From the NCBI GenBank assembly GCA_027031145.1, contig JALVEG010000535.1, forward strand, positions 1 to 7,664: a stretch of 7,664 nt of DNA, written 5' to 3'. A program made the position numbers and the translations under genes. The DNA is from Saprospiraceae bacterium (GTDB lineage Bacteria; Bacteroidota; Bacteroidia; Chitinophagales; Saprospiraceae). Under the pieces are notes generated by a model. The model was given only the letters and a program-made list of their open reading frames with translations, did no database searches and was not told the origin of the DNA. Positions 1-7,138 of the stretch are shown in pieces (the first letter of the stretch is position 1; every line of letters starts with the position of its first letter).

Positions 1-558
1 CCGACAGGAAGGTTAAGAGAATGGCGATCCGGATACAAAAGGGCAGATATAATAATCGTCACAAAATGTCCTTTGAATATTACAGAAAAAGAAAGAGAAG
101 AATTTATTACTAAAATTAAATTGCAAAGGAATCAAAAAATATTTTTTACTTATTACAAATATTTTGATCCTTATTTTTTATATAATTCACAACAAAGAAC
201 AGAATTAAAACCCGATACGGAAGTTTTATTGATCAGCGCATTGGCGTCCACGTCTTATTTAATTCATTATTTGGAATCAAAAATAGACAATTTGCATTCA
301 ATGGAATTTACAGATCATCATCAATTCACATATGATGATATGGAAAATTTCAAAAAAATATTTAACGGATTAAAAAATAAAAACAAAATAATCCTAACTA
401 CTGAAAAAGATGCAATGAGACTTGACATGCACAGAAAATTTATTTTGGATAATAAATTACCTGTTTTTGTTTTACCGGTTGCAGTAGATTTTTTATTTGA
501 TCAAAAAAATGATTTTGACAATTTAATCAAATCTTTTTTATTGGATTTTAAATCATAA
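1..558 (+). CDS. lpxK: Tetraacyldisaccharide 4'-kinase LpxK, C-terminal part (5' end outside window)
   Basis: LpxK phosphorylates the 4' position of the tetraacyl disaccharide 1-phosphate lipid A precursor at the inner face of the cytoplasmic membrane, using ATP. The frame is open from base 1, so 185 C-terminal residues are visible; the family usually has about 330-370, so roughly half is missing at the window edge. Seen in order: GRLRE and RADIIIVTKCP at residues 3-24, FTDHHQFTYDD at 103-113, and TTEKDAMRL at 133-141. The last two are hallmark LpxK motifs. The usual TGIANP-like stretch reads ISALASTS (78-85), a mild deviation. It is the first gene visible of a likely operon: the next start codon lies 4 bases after the TAA. 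An ATG-like restart inside this region is not needed, because the homology runs to the first base. Identification is firm; only completeness is unknown. Confidence 0.93.
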   Translation, partial: PTGRLREWRSGYKRADIIIVTKCPLNITEKEREEFITKIKLQRNQKIFFTYYKYFDPYFLYNSQQRTELKPDTEVLLISALASTSYLIHYLESKIDNLHSMEFTDHHQFTYDDMENFKKIFNGLKNKNKIILTTEKDAMRLDMHRKFILDNKLPVFVLPVAVDFLFDQKNDFDNLIKSFLLDFKS

Positions 559-562
559 AACC

Positions 563-2305
563 TTGAAAAAAAAATTATCGATAATACTATTCACTTTTCT
601 CCTTCCTTTTTCTACAAAGATATATGGACAGAGTTCGGATTTGGAAGGGAATGAATATATTTATCATACTCTTGACCGGATGGAGATAAAAACTGGGATA
701 ACTCCTTCTTTTTTTCCGGGAGTAAAAAACTATAAAATAAAAGATATTTTTGAATATTCTTTGCTATTGAGAGACAGTATAAAGAGTGCAGGAAATAAAG
801 ATGTTTTTGATATCGATTATATATTAAAAGAAAATATTGACTGGTCACGAAATTTTGTCGATTCTATTCAATATCAAGAAATTTGCGATGAATTAAATAC
901 AGGTAAAAAGGGTTTGTTTAATATGTTTTACAAGACGAATTCTACATTTTATTCCCTTTATACAAACAATTTTTTTATGAAAATAAATCCCGTTATTAAT
1001 TTTAATACGGGAAATGATATCGAAAATAAAAACATTTATTATCAAAATACGAGAGGAATTATAATTTCAGGTTTACTTGACAAAAAAATCTATTTTTATT
1101 CATCTATTTACGAAAATCAGCAGAGTTTTTTGCCGCATATCGAGCGCAAAATCAAAAGAGATTATGCAATACCGGGGCAAGGATATTATAAAAAATTTAA
1201 TAGTTCCGTTTTTAAGGAGGTTCAGGCATATGATTTTCTGAATGCCCGGGCTTATATCGGTTTTAATATCACAAAAAGTTTATCTGCGCAGTTGGGGCAT
1301 GGCAAATTTTTTATTGGTAATGGTATAAGGTCACTTTTTTTGTCGGATTATTCAAATAATTATTATTATCTCAAATTTGACACAAAAGTCTGGAAAATTC
1401 TATATAGAAATATATTTGCAGAATTGACGGCTAAAAGCAGGGAAGAAATAGGTTATGATACTCTGTTGCCTAAAAAATATATGGCTGGGCATTATTTGGG
1501 ATATATGATATCCGATAATTTTCAGATCGGATTGTTTGAAAATGTAATATTCAGCAGGGGAAATCATTTTGAGTTTCAGTATTTTAATCCTGTAATTTTG
1601 TTTCGTACCGTTGAACAATTTTTGGGTAGTTCGGATAATGTTATTGTTGGAATTGACTGGAAATACAACTTTATGCATCGTTTTTCATTCTATGGTCAAT
1701 TTGTTTTGGATGAATTCCGGCTTTCTTCATTAAAGGAAAAAAACGGTTGGTGGGCAAATAAATATGGTTTGCAATTGGGACTAAAGTACATCGATGTAGC
1801 AGGAATAGACCATCTGGATATACAGATAGAAAGCAATATAATTAGACCATATACATATTCTCACAGGGAAAAAACCGATTCATACAGTCATTTCAATCAG
1901 GCTTTGGCACATCCGTTGGGAGCAAATTTCAAAGAATTGATATTGCTTTTCAACTATAAACCGGCAAATAAAATATTCATTAAAGCCAAAGCATTGTTTG
2001 CATACAAAGGAGAAGACAAAGATAAATATAGTTGGGGTGGAAATATTTTAAAATCCAATAAAGACAGACCTCCGGATAATGAAGGGAAAGTCAGGAATTA
2101 TGGATTTTTTATCGGTAGTGGGGCTAAAAGAAATATCACTCAGTATTCATTTGATATTTCTTATATGGTTTTTCACAATTATAATTTATTTGGCAACGTT
2201 ATTTACCGTAAAGATATTTTAGAGTTTACGGATTCCGATTTGAATGAACTTTATATCGGTACCGGTATCAGAGTTAATATAGATAACAAATCTCTTGATT
2301 ATTGA
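563..2305 (+). CDS. RemB-like / Wzi-superfamily outer-membrane beta-barrel protein
   Basis: 580 residues. The N-terminus MKKKLSIILFTFLLPFSTKIYG followed by Gln is a Sec signal peptide with likely cleavage after Gly22, so the protein is exported. The rest is rich in aromatic, alternating strands as in an outer-membrane barrel. Conserved-looking blocks are GHGKFFIGNGIRSLFLSDYS (245-264), FNPVILFRTVEQFLGSSDN (341-359), NGWWANKYGLQLGLKYID (394-411), RPYTYSH (428-434) and NQALAHPLGANFKE (445-458). From memory these fit the Bacteroidota family that includes Flavobacterium RemB, a surface gliding-motility protein related to capsule assembly protein Wzi. RemB-type proteins also occur in non-gliding species, so a role in holding or assembling surface polysaccharide is an inference, supported by the downstream wzz and aminotransferase. 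The start is TTG at 563: it lies 4 bp after lpxK, and any later ATG (first at residue 40) would remove the signal peptide. Co-transcription and translational coupling with lpxK are likely. Confidence 0.82.
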   Translation: MKKKLSIILFTFLLPFSTKIYGQSSDLEGNEYIYHTLDRMEIKTGITPSFFPGVKNYKIKDIFEYSLLLRDSIKSAGNKDVFDIDYILKENIDWSRNFVDSIQYQEICDELNTGKKGLFNMFYKTNSTFYSLYTNNFFMKINPVINFNTGNDIENKNIYYQNTRGIIISGLLDKKIYFYSSIYENQQSFLPHIERKIKRDYAIPGQGYYKKFNSSVFKEVQAYDFLNARAYIGFNITKSLSAQLGHGKFFIGNGIRSLFLSDYSNNYYYLKFDTKVWKILYRNIFAELTAKSREEIGYDTLLPKKYMAGHYLGYMISDNFQIGLFENVIFSRGNHFEFQYFNPVILFRTVEQFLGSSDNVIVGIDWKYNFMHRFSFYGQFVLDEFRLSSLKEKNGWWANKYGLQLGLKYIDVAGIDHLDIQIESNIIRPYTYSHREKTDSYSHFNQALAHPLGANFKELILLFNYKPANKIFIKAKALFAYKGEDKDKYSWGGNILKSNKDRPPDNEGKVRNYGFFIGSGAKRNITQYSFDISYMVFHNYNLFGNVIYRKDILEFTDSDLNELYIGTGIRVNIDNKSLDY

Positions 2306-2312
2306 TAAATCT

Positions 2313-2342
2313 TTTGAAATAATATTAAAATAAGTACCTTTG
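2313..2342 (+). promoter_or_regulatory. Bacteroidota-type promoter for the wzz-aminotransferase unit
   Basis: TTTG at 2313-2316 and TACCTTTG at 2335-2342 match the -33 TTTG and -7 TAnnTTTG boxes of the Bacteroidota primary sigma factor, with 18 nt between them. Transcription would start near 2348, leaving a leader of about 14 nt before the ATG at 2362. The site lies in the 56-bp gap after the RemB-like gene and implies that the polysaccharide genes can be transcribed independently of lpxK. The assignment rests on motif match and position only. Confidence 0.7.
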
Positions 2343-2361
2343 TTCTTTATACAATAATTAT

Positions 2362-3477
2362 ATGCAGAAAAGTATTAACAGTAAAAATGAAACCATATAT
2401 GAAGATGATGATATCTCTTTGAAGGATGTCATTTTGAGAATAAAGGATTATTTCAGAGAATTGCTTTTGAACCGGAAGTTTTTATTTATTATAGCATTTC
2501 TTTTTGCAATATATTTTGGGTATAAAGCTTTTATTACCAAGCCAGCATATACATCTACTCTTACTTTTATGATAAATAAGAATGACGGAGGAGGAATAGG
2601 GTCAGTTGGAGCGATACTTGGAAGATTTGGATTTGGTAGCAAAGCAGATGGCAATAAAGATAAAATAATACAACTTAATAAGTCGAGGAGAATAATTGAA
2701 AAAGCTGTTTTTAAAAAAGTTATTATACACAATAACGAAGATTATTTAGCCAATCATATTATTAACTATCTTGACAGTTTAAATAAATGGTTCCATGTAC
2801 CATGGTATAAAAAACCATTTTCAAAACAGGCTACTCTTTCGGGATTTCATTTTATTTCGGATAATACAGCTATGTTTGGTGATACGGCTAATACTGCATT
2901 GAAAAAAATATATTTTATTCTGACCGGAAGCAAAGAATCAGGTCCAGGGATGATGACAAACGGATATGATGAGGATAGTGGTATTTTACATATTTCAGTA
3001 ACCACACATGATCCAATACTATCTATTGAGATTACGAATTCCATTTTTGATAATCTTAGTGAATTTTATATTGAAAAGACAGTGGAAAAACAGAAAACAA
3101 CGTATGATATTGTGAAAATGAAAACCGATTCTATTTTGAATCTTTTAAAGAAAAAAGAGATAGAATTAGCTGATTTTGAAGACCGGTCACACGGGTTGTT
3201 TAGCAGTAAATCCAAACTAAAAGAACTAAGGTTGAAAAGAGATGTTCAAAAATTGTCTTTAATGTACGGGGAAAGTATAAAAAATCTTGAGATAGCTGAT
3301 TTTGCCGTAAAAAATAAAACCCCTTTTGTACAGGCTATAGATCGGCCACTATATCCATTGGAAGGAGAGAAAAGATCTACGATAAAATCGTTTATTCTGG
3401 GAGGTATTCTGGGATTGTTTTTAGGAATAATTTTTGTGATATTCAGGAAAATTTACAGAGATGCTATGTCTCAATAA
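2362..3477 (+). CDS. Wzz/chain-length-determinant family polysaccharide co-polymerase
   Basis: 371 residues with the classic two-helix layout: a cytoplasmic N-terminus of about 38 residues, TM1 at about 40-58 (FLFIIAFLFAIYFGYKAFI), a large periplasmic domain, and TM2 at about 342-361 (KSFILGGILGLFLGIIFVIF) with a short basic tail. A glycine-rich stretch (76-92) follows TM1, as in many Bacteroidota Wzz proteins. A charged helical, probably coiled-coil region spans about 238-312, and RPLYPLEGEKRS (328-339) resembles the proline-containing segment before TM2. Proteins of this family sit in the inner membrane and set the length of O-antigen or capsule chains made by Wzy. There is no C-terminal Walker-motif tyrosine kinase domain, so it is an O-antigen-type or kinase-split form. 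It starts at ATG 2362, just behind its own promoter, and ends in tandem TAA codons (3475-3480). No Wzy or Wzx is visible nearby, so its glycan is unknown. Confidence 0.85.
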   Translation: MQKSINSKNETIYEDDDISLKDVILRIKDYFRELLLNRKFLFIIAFLFAIYFGYKAFITKPAYTSTLTFMINKNDGGGIGSVGAILGRFGFGSKADGNKDKIIQLNKSRRIIEKAVFKKVIIHNNEDYLANHIINYLDSLNKWFHVPWYKKPFSKQATLSGFHFISDNTAMFGDTANTALKKIYFILTGSKESGPGMMTNGYDEDSGILHISVTTHDPILSIEITNSIFDNLSEFYIEKTVEKQKTTYDIVKMKTDSILNLLKKKEIELADFEDRSHGLFSSKSKLKELRLKRDVQKLSLMYGESIKNLEIADFAVKNKTPFVQAIDRPLYPLEGEKRSTIKSFILGGILGLFLGIIFVIFRKIYRDAMSQ

Positions 3478-3567
3478 TAATTAGAGTTATGAAATGAATA
3501 TAATAAATACATCTTCCGGTTTTATGAAATAATGGAAGTAATGTTTTTTAATTAAATAAATAATAAT

Positions 3568-4689
3568 ATGAAAATACAAATGGTAGACCTGTCAGGTCAA
3601 TATAAAAAGATAAAAAAAGAAATTGACAACGCAGTAATTGAAGTAATCGAATCTTCTGCATATATCAATGGACCCAAGGTACATGAATTTCAAGAAAGTC
3701 TTGAGAAATATCTGGATGTGAAGCATGTTATACCTGTTGCTAACGGTACTGATGCTCTACAAATAGCATTGATGGGATTAGGATTGAAACCGGGTGATGA
3801 AGTTATAGTACCGGCGTTTACTTATGTTGCCACAGCGGAAGTAATAGCATTGTTGGGATTAACACCGATAATGGTTGATGTGGATCCGGATACTTACAAT
3901 TTAACCGGCGATATTTTGGAAAAAGCTATTACTTCAAAAACTAAAGCCGTAGTACCGGTTCATTTGTTCGGGCAAACTGCAGATATGGAAGATATAGTGG
4001 AAATAGCAAAAAAACACAATGTCGCTATAGTCGAAGACAATGCTCAGGCGATAGGTTCCGTATATACATTCAGAGACGGGACAAAAAAACAAGCGGGAAC
4101 TATTGGTGATATTGGAACAACATCTTTTTTTCCGGCTAAAAATCTAGGTGCATTCGGTGACGCAGGAGCTATTTTTACCAATAGTGATGAACTTGCTAAT
4201 GAAATGAGAATGATTGCCAATCACGGACAAAGCAAAAGATATTACCACGATAGAATAGGAGTAAATTCCAGATTGGATTCTATTCAAGCGGCAATATTGA
4301 ATATAAAATTAAAATATCTTGATGACTATGCTGCTGCAAGACGCAAAGCAGCTGATTATTATGATGAAGCTTTTAAGGATATTGCTGAAATTCAAACACC
4401 GGTAAGATCGAAAAATTCAACTCATGTATTTCATCAATATACAATGCGAATTAAAAATGGTAAAAGAGATGAATTAAATCAATTTCTTAATTCGAGGAAA
4501 ATACCTAATAATATTTATTACCCCGTACCACTTTATAAACAAGAGGCTTTTAGTCATTTGGCGGGAGCAGTAGATTTCTTACCGGTTACCGATATGTTGT
4601 GCAAGGAAGTGATTTCATTGCCTATTCATACGGAGATGACTGAAGAAATACAGAAAGTAATAACAGATGCGGTGAAAAGTTTTTTTTAG
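3568..4689 (+). CDS. DegT/DnrJ/EryC1/StrS-family PLP sugar aminotransferase, WbpE/WlbC-like
   Basis: 373 residues, the normal full length for the family. These enzymes move an amino group from glutamate to a keto-sugar nucleotide using pyridoxal phosphate. Visible landmarks are NGTDALQIAL (59-68, phosphate-binding region), PAFTYVATAEV (82-92), VEDNAQAIG (155-163, Asp157 expected to contact the PLP ring nitrogen) and SFFPAKNLGAFGD (186-198) with Lys191 as the Schiff-base lysine. HGQSKRYYHDRIGVNSRLDSIQAAIL (219-244) is the typical downstream block. Overall it resembles WbpE/WlbC, which make UDP-2-acetamido-3-amino-glucuronate, but family members use different sugars and the substrate cannot be fixed from sequence. 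GDAGA replaces the more common GDGGA after the lysine. It lies 90 bp after the Wzz gene on the same strand with no clear promoter between, so it is probably in the same transcript and supplies an amino sugar for the surface glycan. Confidence 0.88.
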   Translation: MKIQMVDLSGQYKKIKKEIDNAVIEVIESSAYINGPKVHEFQESLEKYLDVKHVIPVANGTDALQIALMGLGLKPGDEVIVPAFTYVATAEVIALLGLTPIMVDVDPDTYNLTGDILEKAITSKTKAVVPVHLFGQTADMEDIVEIAKKHNVAIVEDNAQAIGSVYTFRDGTKKQAGTIGDIGTTSFFPAKNLGAFGDAGAIFTNSDELANEMRMIANHGQSKRYYHDRIGVNSRLDSIQAAILNIKLKYLDDYAAARRKAADYYDEAFKDIAEIQTPVRSKNSTHVFHQYTMRIKNGKRDELNQFLNSRKIPNNIYYPVPLYKQEAFSHLAGAVDFLPVTDMLCKEVISLPIHTEMTEEIQKVITDAVKSFF

Positions 4690-4733
4690 AATGATATAGG
4701 TTCGACACAAATTCACAAAAAATAAGATAAAAA

Positions 4734-4751
4734 AGTACGTTAAAGCGTACT
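4734..4751 (+). other. Small hairpin after the aminotransferase gene
   Basis: AGTACGT (4734-4740) can pair with GCGTACT (4745-4751), with one U-G wobble at the loop end, closing a TAAA loop. There is no T-run directly after it, so alone it is not a terminator. It sits 12 nt before a second hairpin, and the two may form one structured 3' end. Confidence 0.45.
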
Positions 4752-4763
4752 ATGAAAAAGTGA

Positions 4764-4796
4764 TGTGTTATACATTAACACACCCGAATTTTTTTT
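4764..4796 (+). terminator. Probable rho-independent terminator of the wzz-aminotransferase unit
   Basis: TGTGTTA (4764-4770) pairs perfectly with TAACACA (4776-4782) around a TACAT loop. Eight T residues follow at 4789-4796 after the short spacer CCCGAA. The spacer between stem and T-run is longer than in a classic terminator, and CCC (4783-4785) could also pair with GGG (4797-4799). It lies 75 bp after the aminotransferase stop codon. Termination is likely but unproven. Confidence 0.45.
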
Positions 4797-4908
4797 GGGC
4801 TGTTTTTATGTATAGGTATTGTGAAATTATTTACGGGAGCATAAGATTATGGAGTTAACACTAATTGTAGGCAAAGTGTGCTAAATATGTATGGTAAGGA
4901 GTTTTTTA

Positions 4909-4938
4909 ATTATTATTCACAAAAATCCGAATAATAAT
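4909..4938. repeat. Perfect 10-bp inverted repeat upstream of the beta-barrel gene
   Basis: ATTATTATTC (4909-4918) and GAATAATAAT (4929-4938) are exact reverse complements separated by ACAAAAATCC. The arms are AT-rich, so an RNA stem would be weak. The symmetry and centre-to-centre spacing of 20 bp, about two helical turns, would also suit a dimeric regulator. It lies 67 bp before the ATG at 5005. Confidence 0.5.
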
Positions 4939-5004
4939 GTAACTTAATTAATCAACATCCGTATTAACATTGAAATTAATTTATTAACAAAAAAAACAAA
5001 AGAA

Positions 5005-5895
5005 ATGAAAAAAGCAATTTTATTATTAATAGTGATTTTTAGTGTTTCCAATATTTTTGCTCAAAAAGAAGAATCGAATCAGGATACGACAAAGCTGAAA
5101 TTTGGTAATAAAACTATTATTATTATAGAGGAGACAGAAAAAGAAGATTCTGTCATAATTGAAAAAGAAGAAGAAGTCGTAGTTAAAGAAGGAAAAGAAG
5201 GGATAGTAAAGAAAGAGGAAAAGAAAAAACATAAAAAGTCAAAATACAAATCAGCTAAATTTTCCAGGTGGGCAGGTATAAATTTAGGATTCAATCAATT
5301 TGTGCATTTGAGAGATTTTGATGCCTTGCATAGTGAATCAGAAAACTGGAGTATTAATCCCTGGAAAAGCAAGACATGGAATATCAATATTATGGAATTC
5401 AGTGTGAGTTTGATAAAAAGACATTTGCTTTTAACTACGGGATTAGGATTTGAATTCAGAAATTATAGTTTTGATAAAGATATTGATCTTGTATATAATG
5501 ACAGAGGAAATACTATTCCGGCAGTGAATTACACGGTTGATTATAGTAAAAATAAATTATCAGCGAGTTATGTACAAGTACCATTATTATTGGAAATAAA
5601 TACATCTTCAAGACCTAAAAAGGGATTTTATTTAGCAGGAGGAGTAATAGGAGGTTATAAAATGTCATCGGAAATGAACAAAAAATATAAATCAAACGGT
5701 CAAAAGATAAAAACGGAAATTCATGATGATTTTAATCTCAATCCATATCAGTTGGAAGGAACATTGAGAATAGGAATTAACAGGTTTACCTTGTTTACTA
5801 ATTTTGATATGTTGCCTGTTTTCAAAGAAGGAAAATTATCAACAGGAGAAGATCTTGCTAATGTTACTTTCGGAGTTCAATTGATAGGGTTCTAA
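5005..5895 (+). CDS. Secreted outer-membrane beta-barrel protein (PorT-like family) with charged linker
   Basis: 296 residues. MKKAILLLIVIFSVSNIFA then Gln is a Sec signal peptide, probably cut after Ala19. Residues 20-41 (DTTKLKFGNKTIIII) are followed by a strongly charged stretch, about 42-84, that starts Glu-rich with short runs of Ile/Val and ends Lys-rich. From about 86 (SRWAGINLGFNQF) the protein turns into alternating amphipathic strands, with recognisable barrel pieces such as LLLTTGLGFEFRNYSF (141-156), SASYVQVPLLLEI (186-198) and GFYLAGGVIGGYKM (207-220). It ends in VQLIGF, a terminal Phe as expected for barrel insertion by the Bam complex. This fits the 'outer membrane beta-barrel' (PorT-like) proteins common in Bacteroidota, most without known function. 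The charged segment could lie in the periplasm. It stands alone between a 315-bp gap and a convergent gene, so it is probably its own transcript. Confidence 0.75.
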   Translation: MKKAILLLIVIFSVSNIFAQKEESNQDTTKLKFGNKTIIIIEETEKEDSVIIEKEEEVVVKEGKEGIVKKEEKKKHKKSKYKSAKFSRWAGINLGFNQFVHLRDFDALHSESENWSINPWKSKTWNINIMEFSVSLIKRHLLLTTGLGFEFRNYSFDKDIDLVYNDRGNTIPAVNYTVDYSKNKLSASYVQVPLLLEINTSSRPKKGFYLAGGVIGGYKMSSEMNKKYKSNGQKIKTEIHDDFNLNPYQLEGTLRIGINRFTLFTNFDMLPVFKEGKLSTGEDLANVTFGVQLIGF

Positions 5896-5899
5896 AGAT

Positions 5900-5921
5900 A
5901 AAAACCATAATTGGTTTTTTT
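5900..5921. terminator. Hairpin between convergent genes, possible bidirectional terminator
   Basis: AAAAACCA (5900-5907) pairs with TGGTTTTT (5912-5919) around a TAAT loop, with T residues continuing to 5921. The complementary strand also reads as a stem ending in T residues, so it could stop the ATPase transcript arriving from the right as well as the barrel transcript. It begins 5 bp after the barrel gene stop. Confidence 0.6.
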
Positions 5922-5935
5922 ATATCACAAAGTTG

Positions 5936-5968
5936 ACACCTGTAATGAAAATTATAGGTGTTTTTTTT
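5936..5968 (+). terminator. Strong rho-independent terminator of the beta-barrel gene
   Basis: ACACCTGTAAT (5936-5946) pairs with ATTATAGGTGT (5951-5961) over 11 positions with one G-U wobble, closed by a GAAA (GNRA-type) tetraloop. Eight T residues run from 5961 to 5968. This is a textbook intrinsic terminator on the plus strand and ends one base before the stop codon of the convergent ATPase gene. Confidence 0.8.
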
Positions 5969-5969
5969 A

Positions 5970-7124
5970 TTATATTTCATTCCATCCAAGTATATGATGA
6001 CCAGACATTTCATAATTATCTTTTCCTCCGTAAACCAATGTTTTATTTCTTGTTTTTCCCATAGTGATTTTATCAAAATAATTCATTCCTTTAAAGAGTT
6101 TTGGTAATACGGTTTCAGTGGATTTTATTTCATAAATATCAAAACTATCTCCGGTTTTAGTTAGCAGATCTATTTCATTTCCTTTGGAATCGCGCCAAAA
6201 CCAATAATTTTTTAAAAGATTTTGATGGTAATTTTTTTTAAAGAAATCTGCTACTACAAAATTTTCAAACAAGCTACCGGTTAAGGTTTGGCTAACTAAA
6301 TCATTTTCAGTCCTTAAACCCAATAGAAATGATACTAATCCCGTATCATAAAAGTATAATTTAGGAGATTTAATGATACGTTTATTGAAATTTTCGAAAT
6401 AAGGAGCTAATAAAAAAATAACATAACTACTTTCCAAAATAGAAAGCCACGATTTTGCCGTTGGTTGAGAAATTCCGCAGCTTTTAGCAAGACTGTTGAT
6501 ATTTAGCAATTGCCCTGTTCTTGCTGCGCAGAGACCGATATAATTGTTGAACCGTTTATAATCATGTATTTGTGTCAATGCAGAGACATCTCTATTAATA
6601 TATGTTTGAATATAATTTGAATAGAAAAATGAATAATCTAAATTCCTGTCATATATTGGAGGATAAAAACCTTTTAAAATTAAAGACTTCCAATCATCCG
6701 GAAGCAAACCTGCGGCTTTTAGTTCAGTATTATCAAAAGGCAATAGTTTCAATAAAGCAACTCTTCCTGCTAAACTTTGAGTTATATTTTTTATTAAATG
6801 AAAATTTTGTGATCCCGATAATATAAATTGACCAGTTTCACCGGTTTCATCTACTTTTGTTTGTATATATGAAAATAAAGAAGGAGATCTTTGAACTTCA
6901 TCAAAAATAACATGATTATTATATTTTTTTAAAAAACCTTTAGGGTCTTCATCTGCAAAATTTCTTTCATCGGTATTTTCTAAAGAGATATATTGATAAT
7001 CGGTAAATATGTTTTTTAACAATGTTGTTTTCCCTGATTGACGTGGTCCGGTTAATGCAATTACCGGGTATTTATGAATTAACCGCTTAATCGTATTTTC
7101 AAGTTGTCTTTTTATTATATTCAT
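5970..7124 (-). CDS. AAA-type ATPase with C-terminal DUF4143 (PD-(D/E)xK-like) domain
   Basis: 384 residues from ATG at 7124. Two in-frame codons upstream is a TTG (7130), but the ATG is the simpler start. From the ATG, the Walker A motif GPRQSGKT lies at about residues 26-33, Walker B VIFDEVQ at 72-78, a sensor-like LSGSQN at 102-107 and an AGR at 119-121. A winged-helix-like segment (LLNINSLAKSCGISQPTAKSWLSILE, about 206-231) follows. The DUF4143 part carries GSLFENFVV (Glu at about 287), GNEIDLL (Asp at about 319) and YEIKS (Glu332, Lys334), the pattern of a PD-(D/E)xK nuclease fold. The family is widespread and often variable between strains in Bacteroidota; its function is unclear, with roles in defence or stress proposed rather than proven. 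It appears intact. It has its own promoter and is preceded by four 22-bp repeats, so it is probably controlled and may be self-regulated through the winged helix (inference). Confidence 0.9.
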   Translation of the reverse strand: MNIIKRQLENTIKRLIHKYPVIALTGPRQSGKTTLLKNIFTDYQYISLENTDERNFADEDPKGFLKKYNNHVIFDEVQRSPSLFSYIQTKVDETGETGQFILSGSQNFHLIKNITQSLAGRVALLKLLPFDNTELKAAGLLPDDWKSLILKGFYPPIYDRNLDYSFFYSNYIQTYINRDVSALTQIHDYKRFNNYIGLCAARTGQLLNINSLAKSCGISQPTAKSWLSILESSYVIFLLAPYFENFNKRIIKSPKLYFYDTGLVSFLLGLRTENDLVSQTLTGSLFENFVVADFFKKNYHQNLLKNYWFWRDSKGNEIDLLTKTGDSFDIYEIKSTETVLPKLFKGMNYFDKITMGKTRNKTLVYGGKDNYEMSGHHILGWNEI

Positions 7125-7138
7125 AATCAATATTTATA

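Larger units (their letters stand above)
4690..5004. other. 315-bp intergenic region with hairpins and a perfect inverted repeat; no gene seen
   Basis: No convincing coding frame is present; the best short frame (ATG at 4849) has only 11 codons before its stop. The first third (4734-4796) holds two hairpins and a T-run, listed separately. The last third holds a perfect 10-bp inverted repeat and A-rich sequence up to the ATG at 5005. Candidate -7 boxes for the next gene each have one mismatch to TAnnTTTG: TATGTATG at 4886-4893, with a TTG 18 nt upstream, and TAACATTG at 4965-4972, with no good -33 box. Neither is strong enough to list as a promoter. The length suggests a regulated leader or a small RNA, but this is inference. 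Confidence 0.5.

Noticed and set aside
612..848. Minus-strand frame inside the RemB-like gene
   Set aside because: It lies antisense to well-supported coding sequence and has no recognisable domain; the frames at 1400-1678, 2448-2732 and 2847-3044 were dropped for the same reason.
3478..3567. Promoter for the aminotransferase gene
   Set aside because: No TAnnTTTG match with a suitable -33 box was found, so co-transcription with the Wzz gene is the simpler reading.
4849..4884. Possible 11-residue leader peptide in the intergenic gap
   Set aside because: It is too short to judge, has no ribosome site and no attenuator pattern such as repeated regulatory codons.
5026..5294. Minus-strand frames rich in Phe and Ser across the barrel gene
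   Set aside because: They are the antisense of the GAA/AAG-rich charged linker and show no family resemblance.
6602..6826. Plus-strand frame of 74 codons inside the ATPase gene
   Set aside because: It is antisense to conserved ATPase sequence and has no signal or domain of its own.
7128..7130. TTG as the start of the ATPase
   Set aside because: An ATG lies two codons downstream at 7124, and the extra Met-Ile adds nothing to the family alignment; the ATG is preferred, though the TTG cannot be excluded.
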